Shown here in pieces: positions 22,441 through 33,899 of a DNA stretch of 64,000 nt; positions within the stretch are counted from its first letter, which is position 1; every line of letters starts with the position of its first letter. Source of the stretch: Gnetum montanum (lineage: Eukaryota > Streptophyta > Gnetopsida > Gnetales > Gnetaceae). The notes beneath the pieces are model-generated. The model worked only from the letters and a program-made list of their open reading frames with translations, was not told the origin of the DNA and made no database searches. Made by a program: the position numbers and the translations under genes. Where the stretch lies: contig MNCI01003909.1 in NCBI GenBank assembly GCA_015680685.1, positions 37,865 through 101,864 on the forward strand. Direction: 5' to 3'.

Positions 22441-23671
22441 CCTAATATTTAGTAGCTTCTATATTTGGAAGACACCTCAGGTAAATGATGAAGTCATAGC
22501 AGTGATTGATGAAACTTTATGACTTCATAGGGTTGTTACTAGTGTGTCAGCTTATCCCTGAAAACAAGTTTGCACTCAAAACCAAATGTGAAATACTTCG
22601 ATTTCAATGGAACATTAAAATACCAATGTTTTAATATGACATAAAAATATTTGACATGATACATCAAAAATATTTAGTGATAAAAAGTATCTAGGAAAAT
22701 GAGGTAGAAGTCATGGAGAAAAAATGACATGATGTCCATGTGTCAATGTGATGTTAACAACACTTAGCAAAAAAGAGAAATAAGATGTAGGAAAAATTTT
22801 GCAACCATAGAGAAGCTAGAACAGAGAACGATCCTAAAAAATGTTCAATTTTACAAAGGTCCTCCTAGCACCAAAGATGCTATAGGAGGAATCATTGTAA
22901 TAAAAAAAAAACAAACATAATGTAACATGAAAACTAAGCCAAGAAGTTTATGGTCTCTAAATGGTCAAGGAAAACTAACCTTTTAGATAATCTCCCTTAA
23001 AGTAAAAGGTGACTTCAGGATCAAAGGACAAATCTAGTAATCTGAGCCAAAAATTTTGTTAAGATTAGCAAGTATTAAGAAAAAGGATTACATTTGTGAA
23101 ATAGCCACTAGAAAACATATAAATAGAGGGAAAATGTAGCATAATGTAAATGTTTAGTTTGTAGTAGAAAAACTTGAGAATAGGGAGAAAAGAAAATAAA
23201 TTTATTAACTAATGTGTGCAAACCAAGAAGGAAAATGTAGAAAAATGGATCTAAAAAAATCTAGGCAAAACAAGAGACAAATGATCTAGAAATGAAAAAA
23301 TAAAAATTACAATAAGGAAAAAGGATCCTATAGAGATATGTTTTAAGACATGTGCCAGAGATTAAAGGCACCTAACAAGGAGCTATATTACCCCATTCTT
23401 ACTCTAATAAGTGCACTAATGTAGATCTAATAGGAACAATAGCAAATTTAGTAGCTGACAATTATTAAGGGAAGTTCAAATTAGTATGTTGAGGTAATTC
23501 TAGGCAAATCTTCATGTGTCAAGAGGAAAACATAAAGGGGATATAATATGTCAATAGGGATAATAGAAAAAGAGAGAGAGAAAAAGTTAAAATTTCCTAA
23601 CAAAACTCTTAGCAACAAAGCAGTCGTTAACACAATGTAAGAGCTAACCCCCTTTATGTTTGGGTGTGTCT

Positions 23672-23685
23672 TCCTATATATAGGT
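23672..23685 (-). promoter_or_regulatory. F1 TATA-type box
   Basis: CCTATATATAGG, itself a palindrome, lies on the minus strand about 1.2 kb upstream of the F1 gag start, with repeat arrays further upstream. This is the position of the U3/R boundary of a 5' LTR. LTR termini and a primer site were not identified. Confidence 0.4.
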
Positions 23686-23739
23686 AAAAAATGCCTCATA
23701 GATAATGTAGGAATGATGTAGTGATGCTAGTAGAATTTT

Positions 23740-24170
23740 CTAAAAGTTTCTAGAAGGTTTTGAATAAGAAAAATGATGTAGAGAAAAAATTTTGATGTTA
23801 GATGTTAAAAGTTTGATGTGAGATTGCAAAGGCTAGAGACAAAGGCTAGCATTAGATGTTGAAAGTTAGATTGATGTTGAACATTGAAAATTTGATGCAA
23901 GACATCACATCTAATTTAAAAAAAGACATCATAAGTTTAGGATGAAAGCTAACATCAAACATCAAAAATGAAATTAACACTAGATCTTTAAAATATAATG
24001 CAAAACATCAAAAGTGATTTAATACAAGACATCAGAAGCTAAAGATAGAATTGATGATAAAACTGATGTTGAATGTCAAAAATAAAAATGGAGCCTAGAT
24101 GATGCTATAGATGATGCACAATGTCAAAGTTGAAATATCAAAGATGGCATTAAGTGTTAAAAAGATATAA
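23740..24170. repeat. Degenerate GATGTTGAAA/GACATCAAA array
   Basis: Around 15-20 loosely spaced copies of GATGTTRAAA, GACATCA or ACATCAAAA in both orientations, typically every 20-40 bp. The array is upstream of the F1 TATA box and looks like degenerate U3 subrepeats. Confidence 0.5.
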
Positions 24171-24639
24171 AATGTACCCAAGTCTTTGACTAAAGTTGAA
24201 AAGGCCAAAGTGGGTACAAAAGCGACCTAGTGCAATCATAAGTGATGTGGGTCAAGCAAGGAAGCCAACCTTATCCTCCATAATGCCTACCCATTAATGG
24301 TTAGGTCCAATCACTTGGGTTATGATCATAAGTAATGTGGATCAAGTTCTAAAGGCCAACCTAGATTTTTCATAATGTTTAACCATTGATCCCATTAAAA
24401 TCCATCATCAAGAGATTAGAAAGAGGCATTGAAGATCAAATATGCTTCACAAATCATGAGTACAACATGAGACAAATAAGATAAATAGCCTCACAAGATG
24501 ACCATAAAAATGATATGATTGGCCTAATTTCCAATGCTTTTGGATGTGTTTCAATGAGGTCAAGATGTCCCAAGGTTAAAAGATACTTTTTTGAACATAA
24601 AATGGTGCTTTTAACATCAATTTTGGTGGTTTTTCTAAT

Positions 24640-24940
24640 ATGCATGGTAGGTGAGACATCTCAAGTTCTAGTGAGACATCTAAGGAAGCTTGGAGATGTC
24701 TTGGGATAGGATGGAACATCTCAACAAGTTGGGAGACATCTTAAGTTAAGTTGGGATGTCTCAGATGAGACAACTTAGGGTTGGGAAGACATCTTGTTTG
24801 ATTTGGAGATGTCTTAGGCTTGGTGGAGGTGTCTTGAAATAGGGGAAGACATCTTGATGATGGGTGAGATGTCTTCCTAGAAGTCTTAGCATGTGGAAGG
24901 GACATTTAGCAAAGGTTTAAGACATCTCATTTGGGCAGGG
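24640..24940. repeat. GAGACATCT / AGATGTCTT interspersed array
   Basis: About a dozen copies of GAGACATCT or its complement AGATGTCTC/AGATGTCTT in 300 bp, separated by T/G-rich spacers such as TTGGGAT and AAGTTGGG. Inverted and direct copies alternate. It lies next to the insertion point of OA. Confidence 0.65.
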
Positions 24941-24987
24941 AAACATTAAGAAATAGCCAGGAAAATTCTAAAAAGAAAAAATATAGC

Positions 24988-25950
24988 TGATGAATCATTA
25001 GTTAGTTGTGATATCATTGATGCTACGTCACATCTGTGATATCACTAATGCTATATCACATGTGTAAAAAAAAATTCATTTTTTTGTTGCCTATGATATT
25101 TGAGCCATGATATCCCATATTTGATATCAGTTCACATGCTACATTATTAGATATATGATATCACAAAATGTGTGCTTACCTATAGATATAATGCTTAGGT
25201 GCATGATCCAAAGAACTTTCATTCCATCCTTAGGTAGATCCTTTTAGTTTGTTTTCATAGGTTTAGTGATAGATTGAATGCCCATAATGTAGTGTTAAGT
25301 AGTTGTATGAAATATTTATTTGAGTAAAGTGTACTTGGACATAGTTCATGACCAAAAATAAAGATCAAGTTTGCTTTTCATCATTATAACATCCACTTAG
25401 TTTTATTATTTTACTTAGCATAATTTTTACTATCTTATTAGTTTAATCATTTCCATTTACAAGTATTTTACTTTACTTGTTTATTAGCAAAGAAAAATGA
25501 GTACAATTGGTTTTGAGAATTTAAGTGTAATCATTTGGTAATCCCAGTAGTATTATTGCTTGGTTCACTTAGTAGCATAATGCTTCGTAAACCAATAACG
25601 GTTACATGAGCCTAAGGCATGTATGGTGAGCTAGGACTCGATGCTCATTGCTCTAAGCTAGAGTAGATTTACATTACCATCATTATTTAGATTTAGGATT
25701 AAATTTCATTCTCAATAATGTTTATCACAAGGAGTAAAATGGACCTAACAACATCAATTATCATATGCCTCACTTTGGACTAAACCATATGTGATGAAGC
25801 TACAACTAGTTCAAGTGGGAAGACAATGTACTATGATCAATGCTTAACAATCTAGATGTCACAACTAGTTCCATCCATAGAATTTAACCAAATTGTGTGT
25901 GAATGCTTGTGATTTGTATGGTTGGGCATAGGGGTACTTGATACTCATGA
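24988..25950 (+). repeat. OA 5' LTR
   Basis: 963 bp, from TGATGAATCATTAG to ATACTCATGA (terminal CA decayed to GA). U3 holds GATATC palindromes at about 25009, 25036, 25098, 25118 and 25148. The TATA region near 25180 is decayed (CTATAGATATAATG). U5 ends in GGCATAGGGGTAC before the terminus. It is homologous along its length to 41311-42275. Confidence 0.85.
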
Positions 25951-25951
25951 T

Positions 25952-25969
25952 TAGCTTCATTGCTAGGGA
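25952..25969 (+). other. OA primer-binding site (tRNA-Asp type, decayed)
   Basis: TAGCTTCATTGCTAGGGA starts one base after the LTR. Compared with TGGCGCCGTTGCCGGGGA, the complement of the plant tRNA-Asp 3' end, 12 of 18 positions match and most changes are transitions. Spacing and position equal those in B. Confidence 0.6.
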
Positions 25970-26039
25970 TGGTGCTAGTTATCTAGATTAGTTTTATCAT
26001 AAATAATTGTGGTTAAGGTATTAATGATTTATCATTCAA

Positions 26040-27403
26040 AAATTATTAACCTAGAAGAGATACATCAAGGGACGAAAGGGGAAGATATAGCAGCCATGGC
26101 AATTCTCCTAGTTTCCCATCTTCCTATTCTTCTTCTATGTATAGTTCTAATGAAGATGAATGTAGGTATAGAAATAGGGATTAAGATGAAGATATAAGTA
26201 GAAATAGATGAGATCATCAGTGTGATCATGAACAAAATAATCATTATCAAATAACTAGAAATAGAAATTATCATCACAACATGTCTAATGATGATGGATC
26301 CTTGTTGGCTACTAGCAGCATGATGTAGATAATGGAGGTATTTAGAATACTCCATAGGCATCAAAGGAAAACTTGTATCAAGAGACTTGATATGAATAAC
26401 ATCCCTAAATTTGTGAGAGGCTATAACTCTAATCCACAACATCACTTACAAGCCTTCCATGATGCCTGCACCTTGCAGAACATCAAGAGAGTGGAAAAAG
26501 CTTAAGCTCCTTCCTAGGACACTAGTTGATAAAGATAAACATTGGTATAGATCATTGGAACCAAATTCAATCTGTGATGGTCCACAATGTTGGAACTCTT
26601 CAATGAGAAATACCAAACCTATGTAAGAGTGTCCAATCTGAGCAAACAAATCTAAGGATGGATGTAAGAAAAACATGAATCCTTAGACATGGCCTTGGAT
26701 AGATACTATTCACTACTACATAGATGTCTAGGCCATTATTTCTCTTAAAAAGAGTAGCTTTTCCACATCATAGATGGACTCTATAACCAAATGAGAGAGA
26801 CCCTTGGGATTTATGCCCAAGGTTGTTTGTCCAAATTGAAAGCCCATCATATATAAAGGATAATCGAGAAAGTGGAAAAAGAAGCAGAAGAGATATGTAA
26901 ACTAGAAAATGTATAAGAATATAACTAGGATCCAACTCTTCAAAAGAAGGGGGTTTGTATTGATAATGGGGAAAAAAAGAAAGCTTTTGACGAGGTGATT
27001 TCACAACAAACCTTGCTAATATAAAAGTTTATCATTGAGCTTGAAGGATAGATAAGATGTGGAAGTTGATAAATGATAAAGTTATAATCTATGTGAAAAC
27101 CATAGACGAGAGGGTAACACAATAAGAATATAGTGAGCATAGCAAGAAGAGGAAAAAGAATAAAGAAATAGATAGAAACACTTATTAGTAAAAAGGGAAA
27201 ATAGTTTTAGGAGAAGAGAGTGCACACTCAACCATAGAAAAGGATGATGGATGTGACATCTACCTATATGACCATCCAAAGGGCTATTTCCTAGTCATGT
27301 TACATCTACATGAGTATTGAGCTCTTGCTTTGAATCCCAAGTTTGTACAAAATAAAATTACTAGGAAATTACCTTACTCACAAGGTAATTATAGAGAGCC
27401 CTA
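26040..27403 (+). pseudogene. gag: OA gag, 5' part
   Basis: A plus-strand frame with many stops. An N-terminal S/R/D/N-rich stretch is followed by MNNIPKFVRGYNSNP (near 26393), then HHLQAFHDACTLQNI and LELFNEKYQTYVRVSNLSKQ (26600-26658). Further on are ESLDMALDRYYSLLHRC (26680-26730) and MRETLGIYAQGCLSKLKAHH (26790-26850). These blocks match A1 gag (17642-17301) and B gag (35.5-35.1 kb). The frame is cut by the insertion of B at 27403 and resumes at 37516. Confidence 0.75.
27399..27403. repeat. Target site duplication of B, left copy CCCTA
   Basis: CCCTA directly before the left LTR of B equals CCCTA at 37511-37515 directly after the right LTR. Five base pairs is the size made by Ty3/gypsy integrases. 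Confidence 0.9.
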
Positions 27404-28243
27404 TGATGAGTGGCAAGGTACCCCTACACCCAACCATATGAATCACTAAGGCATTACATGCGATCTAGTTGAATTCTATGGACCTATAGTTATCTCATAT
27501 ACTAGTTTCTCTAGGAAGTGAAACAATATTAAGAACATTTTTTGTTTTTCCAACTACACTTGTGAGACTCAAGGGTATGATTTAAGCATAATTGATGTAT
27601 ATGAATTTTTTAAAAAATATTTTATGGATGTAATTGCCTACAACAAGAATAAGGGTAGAGTAGATTGAAAACTAATGTCTATTGCCTAACTAGCCTAACA
27701 CAAGTAACCATCTCACTTTCTTGGACACATCCTAAACATATTTAGCACCACTAAGATACCAAATGTTAAGTGTTGTTGGGTTACCAAGTAATATATGAAT
27801 GCTCAAAGTGGTCATACTTGCATTCATTAACTGTTGGAAATAAATTTCTAATTCAAATGCATTAAAGTAAAGAGCAAGAAATTAAAATACATTAAGAAGA
27901 ATATTAAGCTATTCTTAGTGCTGCAAGTATTTTCAAAAGAGTTTGTTTTATTCTTGTCACACTACTATGCTTAGGTACATCAGTGCTTGAAAAAAGAACC
28001 ATACACACTTTTTGCAAGCACTCAGAAAATATTCTAACTCTAAGAAAAGTAAACTTCAATAGCTTCACTACTTTGACTAAGAATGACTAAAAACTAACCC
28101 TAAACAAGAGCCAAGGTGTGGTATTTATAGTCCTAGGGTAGATGATTTGATGTAACTTATGTGACATCACATTAAGACCTTGACATCATGGTTCTAACAT
28201 TGCGTACTCGACATCAAGGCTAATACAAAATAGTGGTTCATCA
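27404..28243 (-). repeat. B 3' LTR
   Basis: 840 bp, with plus-strand ends TGATGAGTGGCAAGGTACCCC and GTGGTTCATCA. The minus-strand TATAAATA is at 28129-28122. The U3 carries ATGTCA/TGACATC-type motifs rather than GATATC. In the first 110 bp I count about 18 differences from the 5' LTR, and all are transitions. Confidence 0.92.
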
Positions 28244-28252
28244 TACCCCCAT
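28244..28252 (-). other. B polypurine tract
   Basis: ATGGGGGTA on the minus strand abuts the 3' LTR. A GAGGATGAG motif, as in other copies, lies about 20 bases upstream. Confidence 0.85.
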
Positions 28253-30060
28253 GACTAACTAAAATCTCATCCTCAGGTAAAGAAGAGGATGAACAAGTTC
28301 GTTATAACATATATTGGGTAGGTATGGGATTATTAACTAACATTATAAATTGACTCAAATACAGACAAACTCTAAGTGTCCAAGTGTATGGAATTACAAT
28401 TTTTACAAAATGGGATGTTCATGAAAAGAGAAGTGAATACCCTGGACATCACTAACATTCAACACTGCTTAGCAGTAGGAGAATGAGAGAGAGAGAAAGA
28501 AGAGATCCTTTGATCAGGAATGGTCTTCATTGTGTGGTACTACTACATCATCCTTGGTGAAGATAGTCCCATTTCCAGTTCACGCTTCCCACTACAATCA
28601 CAATAGAATCATGGATTAATATGCAATATGTAACACATGGTGGTTTAATGCCTTGTCTCATCTTCGCTAGGTTGTGATTGTGGTTGATTAGTTTCTTGAG
28701 TAGTGTTAGTAGGAAGGTTGATAGATAGGGTTAATTAAATTAAGCAGTCCATTAAATTTGAAAAGGTTTAATACAAGAAAATATTTGAAGAGTGTATAAG
28801 AATTCAAAATAATGAAAAGAAGAATTTGCTCAAAATTATTGTGAATATGTGCACAATTGGATGTCATTGATGGGGTATACAAAAAGATTTGATTGTAAGA
28901 GTATCTAAGGGTAAAGCACTTAACTAACCCAACCAAATATATGTAAATGGATCCTACCCAAAGTAGGCATAGGCCTCTTATGCCCTTGCATAACTTCAAA
29001 CCAAAGAGCTTGTGGGCTTCGTGGATGATTAATGGTTATATAAGGTTAAGTACAAAAACCCAAAAGTAACTAGCTAATAATTACATCAAACTTAGGACAT
29101 CATACCAAAACATGAAACTGATAGTGATGTGAGACATGAAAAACATAGATAGATGAGAGAGAGAGAGAGAGGGAGAGAGTGGAATGGAGTTTCTAATTAT
29201 GATCACATGAAGTCCATTGTGGATTTTGTGATTAAATGACTTGATAGAATCCAACCTTAGTCTAGACCAAAACCAACCACATTCAATAACTTTGCATCAA
29301 CATTCTAAGACTAATCCATCCCCTAAGATACAAGAGTGCTTCCATAGAACAATCATTGTTCCTTATTAGAGAAGAAGTAGAACATGAGAAAGGGTCTTAA
29401 TTAGAGGGGACTAGTTCCATAACCAGTGCTTGTAGCCCATTTATTTTATCTAAGAGGTATGATTTAAATTCCATTATTTTTTAAAATGGAAAAAACACCA
29501 TGCAAAGACACATGCATTTATTTTGTCCAAGGGGTGTTATTTAAATTCTTATTGTTTCTATTTCTTGATGAGAACCACATCATGTGAAGATGTTTGAATT
29601 TATTTTACCCAAGGGTGTGCTTTGAATTTTCATTATTTTTTTATGAGAACCATACCATGCAAGGACATATCCAACTTTCTTTATTAGATGGCATGGAATG
29701 GTAAGAAGTCTATGAAAACACACATGCACCTAAACAAATAGTAAAGCACAGAGAATAAAAGATCCCCTTGAAGCCACACCCTATTCAAACCTTTGAATCC
29801 TTTCAAATTTCAGAAACTACCAAAGTCATAAATTTATTAAAATTTTATTAATGAAAAAGGACTACATGTTTCAAAAATAAGAAAAATCATAGTGTTTATG
29901 GATGGGTAGATGTTGTGGGCTCACTACCTGTTACATGAAAAGAAAACATGTCCTAATTATTTGTAACAAAATTCAAAGATAGAAACCAAACACCACAATT
30001 AAATAAAAATAATAGTACATACCACCATGAAGTAACGCATTACCATTGTACCTAGCACTT
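28253..30060 (-). other. B 3' noncoding region
   Basis: No coding potential. It contains the conserved CCTACTTTGGGTAGGATCCA block (about 28971-28950, minus strand), a (GA)n tract at 29154-29178 and a smaller one at about 28483-28500. It also has ATAACCAGTGCTTGTAGCCC at 29415-29434, matching C. The second block (CTAGAAAGACATG...) is deleted here. TTGTAG at about 28592 equals the sequence before the post-pol ORF start in A1 and D, but no ORF follows. Confidence 0.6.
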
Positions 30061-30300
30061 ATTAACAAAAGGTTAGAAAATCACAACAAATAAAAGAAAA
30101 TATAACAAAAAGTATAAAATATCCAAGAAATAGCAAATGTACTAATGATGGTGTAAAAAAAAATAAAAAAATATTAATAACATAAAAATAAAAAATATGT
30201 AAAGGAAAAAATGTGTAAAACAAAAATTTATAAAACAAAAAAAACATGTAAAACAAAAAAGTTTGAAAAACTAAGGAGTTGCTTGTATGATTAGCATGAG
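30061..30300 (-). other. B T-rich tract after integrase
   Basis: On the minus strand this is a tract of repeated TTTTGTTTTACATTTTT-like units. It gives an open frame of F, Y and L (30364-30062) that looks like a membrane protein only because of its composition. The same tract is found in C, D, A1 and OA at the same place. Confidence 0.6.
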
Positions 30301-30439
30301 TGACCATCTTCCCCATGACTAAGTTGAGAGGAGGAGATCTAAAATATGGAGCATGGTTGTCCATTGGATGAGGTGCTTGTTGTGTTAGCTAGTGTATGTT
30401 CATGGAAAGGCCTAATTTGTTGGATGTTGACCAACTATT

Positions 30440-31560
30440 TCTTGTTTGGGCTTTCAAGTTTATAGATCATTATGGACCCAGAAGGAAAAGTCTCATAAAC
30501 AATATAAAGTCCTTTCTGTGTAGGATTCTAGTAGAGAACCTTATTTCCTAGTTGAAATTTGACTTTTCTAATTTTTAGGTTATGACACTTTTTGTTATAG
30601 GCCTTGTGCAACTTGTTAGATGAAAACACTACTAATTAGTTTTGGTCTATCAGGTTGAGATTCATTAATCTTTTCTTTTTTGGGCTAGAATTACATCAAG
30701 GTCAAGGTCACAAGTTGTTGAAAGTGTACAAAGTTTAGATTGAATAGGAAGTGTTGGTAGTTTTTCATACATAAGCTCATAGGGAGAGTAGCCTATAGGA
30801 AGTTTCCAAGTTGAGTAGTAGGTCCAAAGGGCATCATTTAGTTTAATGCTCTAGTTTTTCCTATATTTGCTAATAGTTCTTATTAGTATTCTTATAATTT
30901 CTCTATTGCTAACCTCATCTTGACCATTAGCTTGGGGATGGTAAGGTGTTGTGAGTTTGTGTTCAACCCCCAAGTGTTACATGAGCTTTCAAAAAGTAGT
31001 GCCTATAACATGAGTTCCATTATTAAAAATTAATGCATGTGGCATACCAAACCTACTTACAGCATTTTATTGTACAAACTGAGCAGTAGTAGAGGATGTA
31101 TAGTCAATGATGACTACTGCTTCTACCCATTTTATACAATAGTTAATAGTGACTATGGTGTATGCCTTTCCATTTGAAATGAGCATGATGGAACCCATGA
31201 AATCAATGCCCTAAATGTCAAATGGTTCTAATGGTTGAATCCATTTTTGAGGTCCCTCCACTTGAGAAGTCATTCCACCATCTCATTAGCATCATTCACA
31301 AGAGTAGATGAAATGGTCAGCATCACTAAAAAGTGTTGGCCAGTAGTACCTTACCATCAGGATTTTAATGACCATGCATCTCCTAGCATAGTGTCCTCCA
31401 CAAGGACCTTCATGAATGTCTTGAAGAATGCATAGTTGATTAGCATCAAGGTCACAACAACAAAATAAGCCATTGGTGCACACCTTGTAGAGGTGTCCTT
31501 TGATCTCTATGAAGTGCTTTAACTAGTGAAGAAATTGCTATTTCTTCTGGTGGTCCAACC
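30440..31560 (-). pseudogene. B integrase relic
   Basis: The zinc-binding region (31483-31292) reads LCILQDIHEGPCGGHYARR, then RYYWPTLFSDADHFIYSCE, an H-x-x-x-H-type start with a later C. The core reads QQWIQPLEPFDI and GIDFMGSI, keeping the first catalytic Asp. The second motif reads ALIFNNGTHV, where SDNGTHF is expected, so Asp has become Asn. PYHPQANGQDEVSNREI keeps a Glu near the third site. The C-terminal block LPIGYSPYELMYEKLPTLP is well preserved. Several stops interrupt it. Confidence 0.8.
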
Positions 31561-31719
31561 CTTGTGGCATCTCCTAACTGAGAAGATAGGTAAGAATGTT
31601 ATCATATCATTTTGGCCAATTGGGCATTTGTTCAGTGATAGCCCCAACAAAGAGAAGTTCATCAAGAAATGTATTAGATAATGGGCTTTCATCCTCTTTA
31701 TCATCCCATCACAATTGAG

Positions 31720-32990
31720 ATAAGTGATTAGTGACTACATTCTCAGTGCCCTTTTGATCTACCATTGTAAGATAGAATTTTTACAAGATCACTAGCCACC
31801 GTATGACATGGGGGTTTATCGTTGGCTTGTTTGTTAGGAAGTAGATATTATTGTGATCAGTGTGCACAAACACATTGTATCCAAGCACATAATACTTGAA
31901 CTTCTCTAGAGAAAATTCCACTACCATCAATTCTTTTTCTGTAGTGGTGTAGTTCAATTATGCACCGACAATGCTTCAGCTAGCAGAGTGGATGTAGCAT
32001 GGGTGTTTCTTATCATCTAATTACATCAACATAGATTCCAAAGTATAATTTGATGTATCTATCATGATATGAAATAGTTTGAACTAGTCAAGTGCTTGTA
32101 GAATTAGAGTTTCCACAAGCCTTTCTTTTAGTTGATGGAATGCTTTTTCACATTCCGAGGTCTAGACAAAGGGAGCATCTTTCTTTGTTAGCTTGACTAA
32201 TGATTTTGTGATTTTAGAGAAATTTTCTATGAAATCACCAATAGTAGCTAATATGTCCAATGAATGATCAAACATCTTTAACTATTTCTGGCTAGTGGGT
32301 TATTCCTTGGATTATCCTTATTTTTTCAGGGTCCACCTCAATTCCTGCTTGTGAGATTTTTTGCCACAATACAATGCCCTCCTAGATCATGAGATGACTT
32401 TTTTGCCAATTGTGCCACAAGTTATTTTTGACACATTGTTTTAGCACTTGCTCAAGGTTGTCCAAGAATTACTCAAGTGTAGCTACATAGGTGGAGAAGT
32501 CATTCATGAAGACTTCTACACAATTACTGATTTTCTATTAAAAGATGCTCAAGACCAAGCATTGAAATGTGGTAGGAGCATTTCATAGACCAAACAACAT
32601 CTTACGATATGCAAAAGTCCCCTAGAGACTTGTGAATGTTATCTTTGCTTGGTCCTCTAGTGCAATTTGAATTTGGTTATAGCCACTATAACCATATAGG
32701 AAACTGTAGTAGCAATGCCTTGATATTTTGTCTAACACCTAGTCAACAAATGACAACAAAAAATGATCCTTGAATGTTTCCATATTCAGTAGCCTAAAAT
32801 CAATAAATACTTGCGACTTACCACCTTTCTTTGGTACAATTATGAGAGGACTACCCCACTCACTATTTGCAATGGAATTGATAAACCCTACCTTGAGGAG
32901 TTGCTCAATGTTCTCCTTGATGATTTGCTTCAATTTAGGGTTCAGCAGCCTCTATGGTTATCATTTTGGCTTCATGGCTAGGTCAGTGTA
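31720..32990 (-). pseudogene. B reverse transcriptase and RNase H relic
   Basis: RT starts with IIKENIEQLLKVGFINSI and EWGSPLIIVPKKGG (32933-32830). FIDFRLLNMETFKDHF and a QVLDKISRHCYYSFLYG stretch follow, then the active-site box FMNDFSTY at 32510-32496 (FMDDF expected, one Asp lost to Asn). RNase H follows with FHIMIDTSNYTLES (about 32070-32030) and TTTEKELMVVEFSLEKFKYY, then HTDHNNIYFLTNKP (about 31860-31820). FMDDFS(V/T)YG is typical of the Athila branch. Stops are scattered throughout. Confidence 0.82.
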
Positions 32991-33454
32991 AATGTGATGC
33001 CAGTATATCCTAGGATCAATCCATATGAGCTTAGGATATGACTAAGCAAAAGTTATTGACCATCTTTGAACTACCTTCAATAGCATCTCTTTCTATTCTG
33101 GAGCAAGTCTTGCATTGATTGTAATTGGCTTATTATTTTTCAAAAATGCATATTCCATTTTAGTTAATAACATTTTCAATTCAAGTGGCTCTTACTTAAA
33201 TTTATTAATAATTTCCAACTCTCCCCAGTGGGGATCATCATTTTTATCTTCAAAGAGTTGGTAATGAACTTGCTCAAGTTCATCCATGCTTGTGACATAC
33301 TCACATGTTAGGCTCTCAGATCATTCCATGCAAAGTATGCTACTTTTTGAATCAACAGTCAACCATTGGGTGCCATCCTGTTTTATGATTGCTACATATA
33401 GACACCTTTGAATTTCTACTTCTGGCCCATACTACTTGCATGTAGAAATTGATG

Positions 33455-33860
33455 CTTACTTGATGGCCCAAATTTTTTGCACATAATTGCACCCATACAC
33501 AATGCATGGAACTATGTTTTTCTCAATCTTTCCAAATGCAATTTCTTTAGATATCTCCAGGGAAAGATCTCTGATGCCCATTCTTGCATCAATAGTGCTC
33601 AGCCATGCCCTTCCCATTATGATTAGAAAGTCCCCTTTACAATTCTCCAATTTGATTACCACAAAGTCAACAAGATAAGACCATCCATAGACAATGGTTA
33701 CAATGTCTTCTACCAGTCCCAATGGAACAGTGATGAACTGGTCTACCAATTCCAATCTGTTGTTACTCTTCTTAAGAAGAGGTAGGTTCTAGGTAGTGTA
33801 CATCACATTAGAAATCAAATTAACACTAGAACCTAAATCAAGAATAGCCCTGCATGATTC
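33455..33860 (-). pseudogene. B aspartic protease relic
   Basis: The active-site region reads AGLFLI/AILDLGSSVNLIS, with the codons for D-L-G at 33839-33831. DLG-S/A-S is the Athila-type form of the retropepsin D-T/S-G motif. The open part 33755-33456 continues with ELVDQFITVPLGLVEDIV, LENCKGDFLIIMGRAWL and STIDARMGIRDLSLEIS. D carries the homologous region at 56150-56660. Confidence 0.75.
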
Positions 33861-33899
33861 ATTCCTAGTAATCTAAAAATAAATTTAAGGACTTCTAGC

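Larger units (their letters stand above)
18184..24987 (-). mobile_element. Element F1: Ty3/gypsy gag-protease relic of the F family
   Basis: Reading on the minus strand: a promoter-like and repeat-rich 5' region (24987-22441), gag (22440 to about 20930), a protease relic (about 19640-19380), then a plus-strand ORF end that converges on it (18184-18402). From about 18190 to 22690 it aligns along its whole length with F2 (50618-55065). RT and integrase are absent, and F2 lacks them in the same way. Element OA is inserted at its right edge (24988), so F1 may resume at 42276. The left edge is truncated against A1. The protease surroundings look more like the Tat/Ogre branch than Athila, with low certainty. 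Confidence 0.65.

Noticed and set aside
22861-22890. TTTGGTGCTAGGAGGACC (minus) as the F1 primer-binding site
   Set aside because: No LTR terminus adjoins it and it matches no tRNA 3' end I can name.
29154-29178. (GA)n tract as a possible GAGA-type regulatory site
   Set aside because: Simple repeat of variable length. Similar tracts occur in C and F1, but at different distances from any promoter.
30062-30364. Open frame of 100 codons looking like a multi-pass membrane protein (minus)
   Set aside because: It is the T-rich tract after integrase. The F/Y/L composition follows from TTT and TTA codons, and the same tract in other copies keeps composition but no frame.
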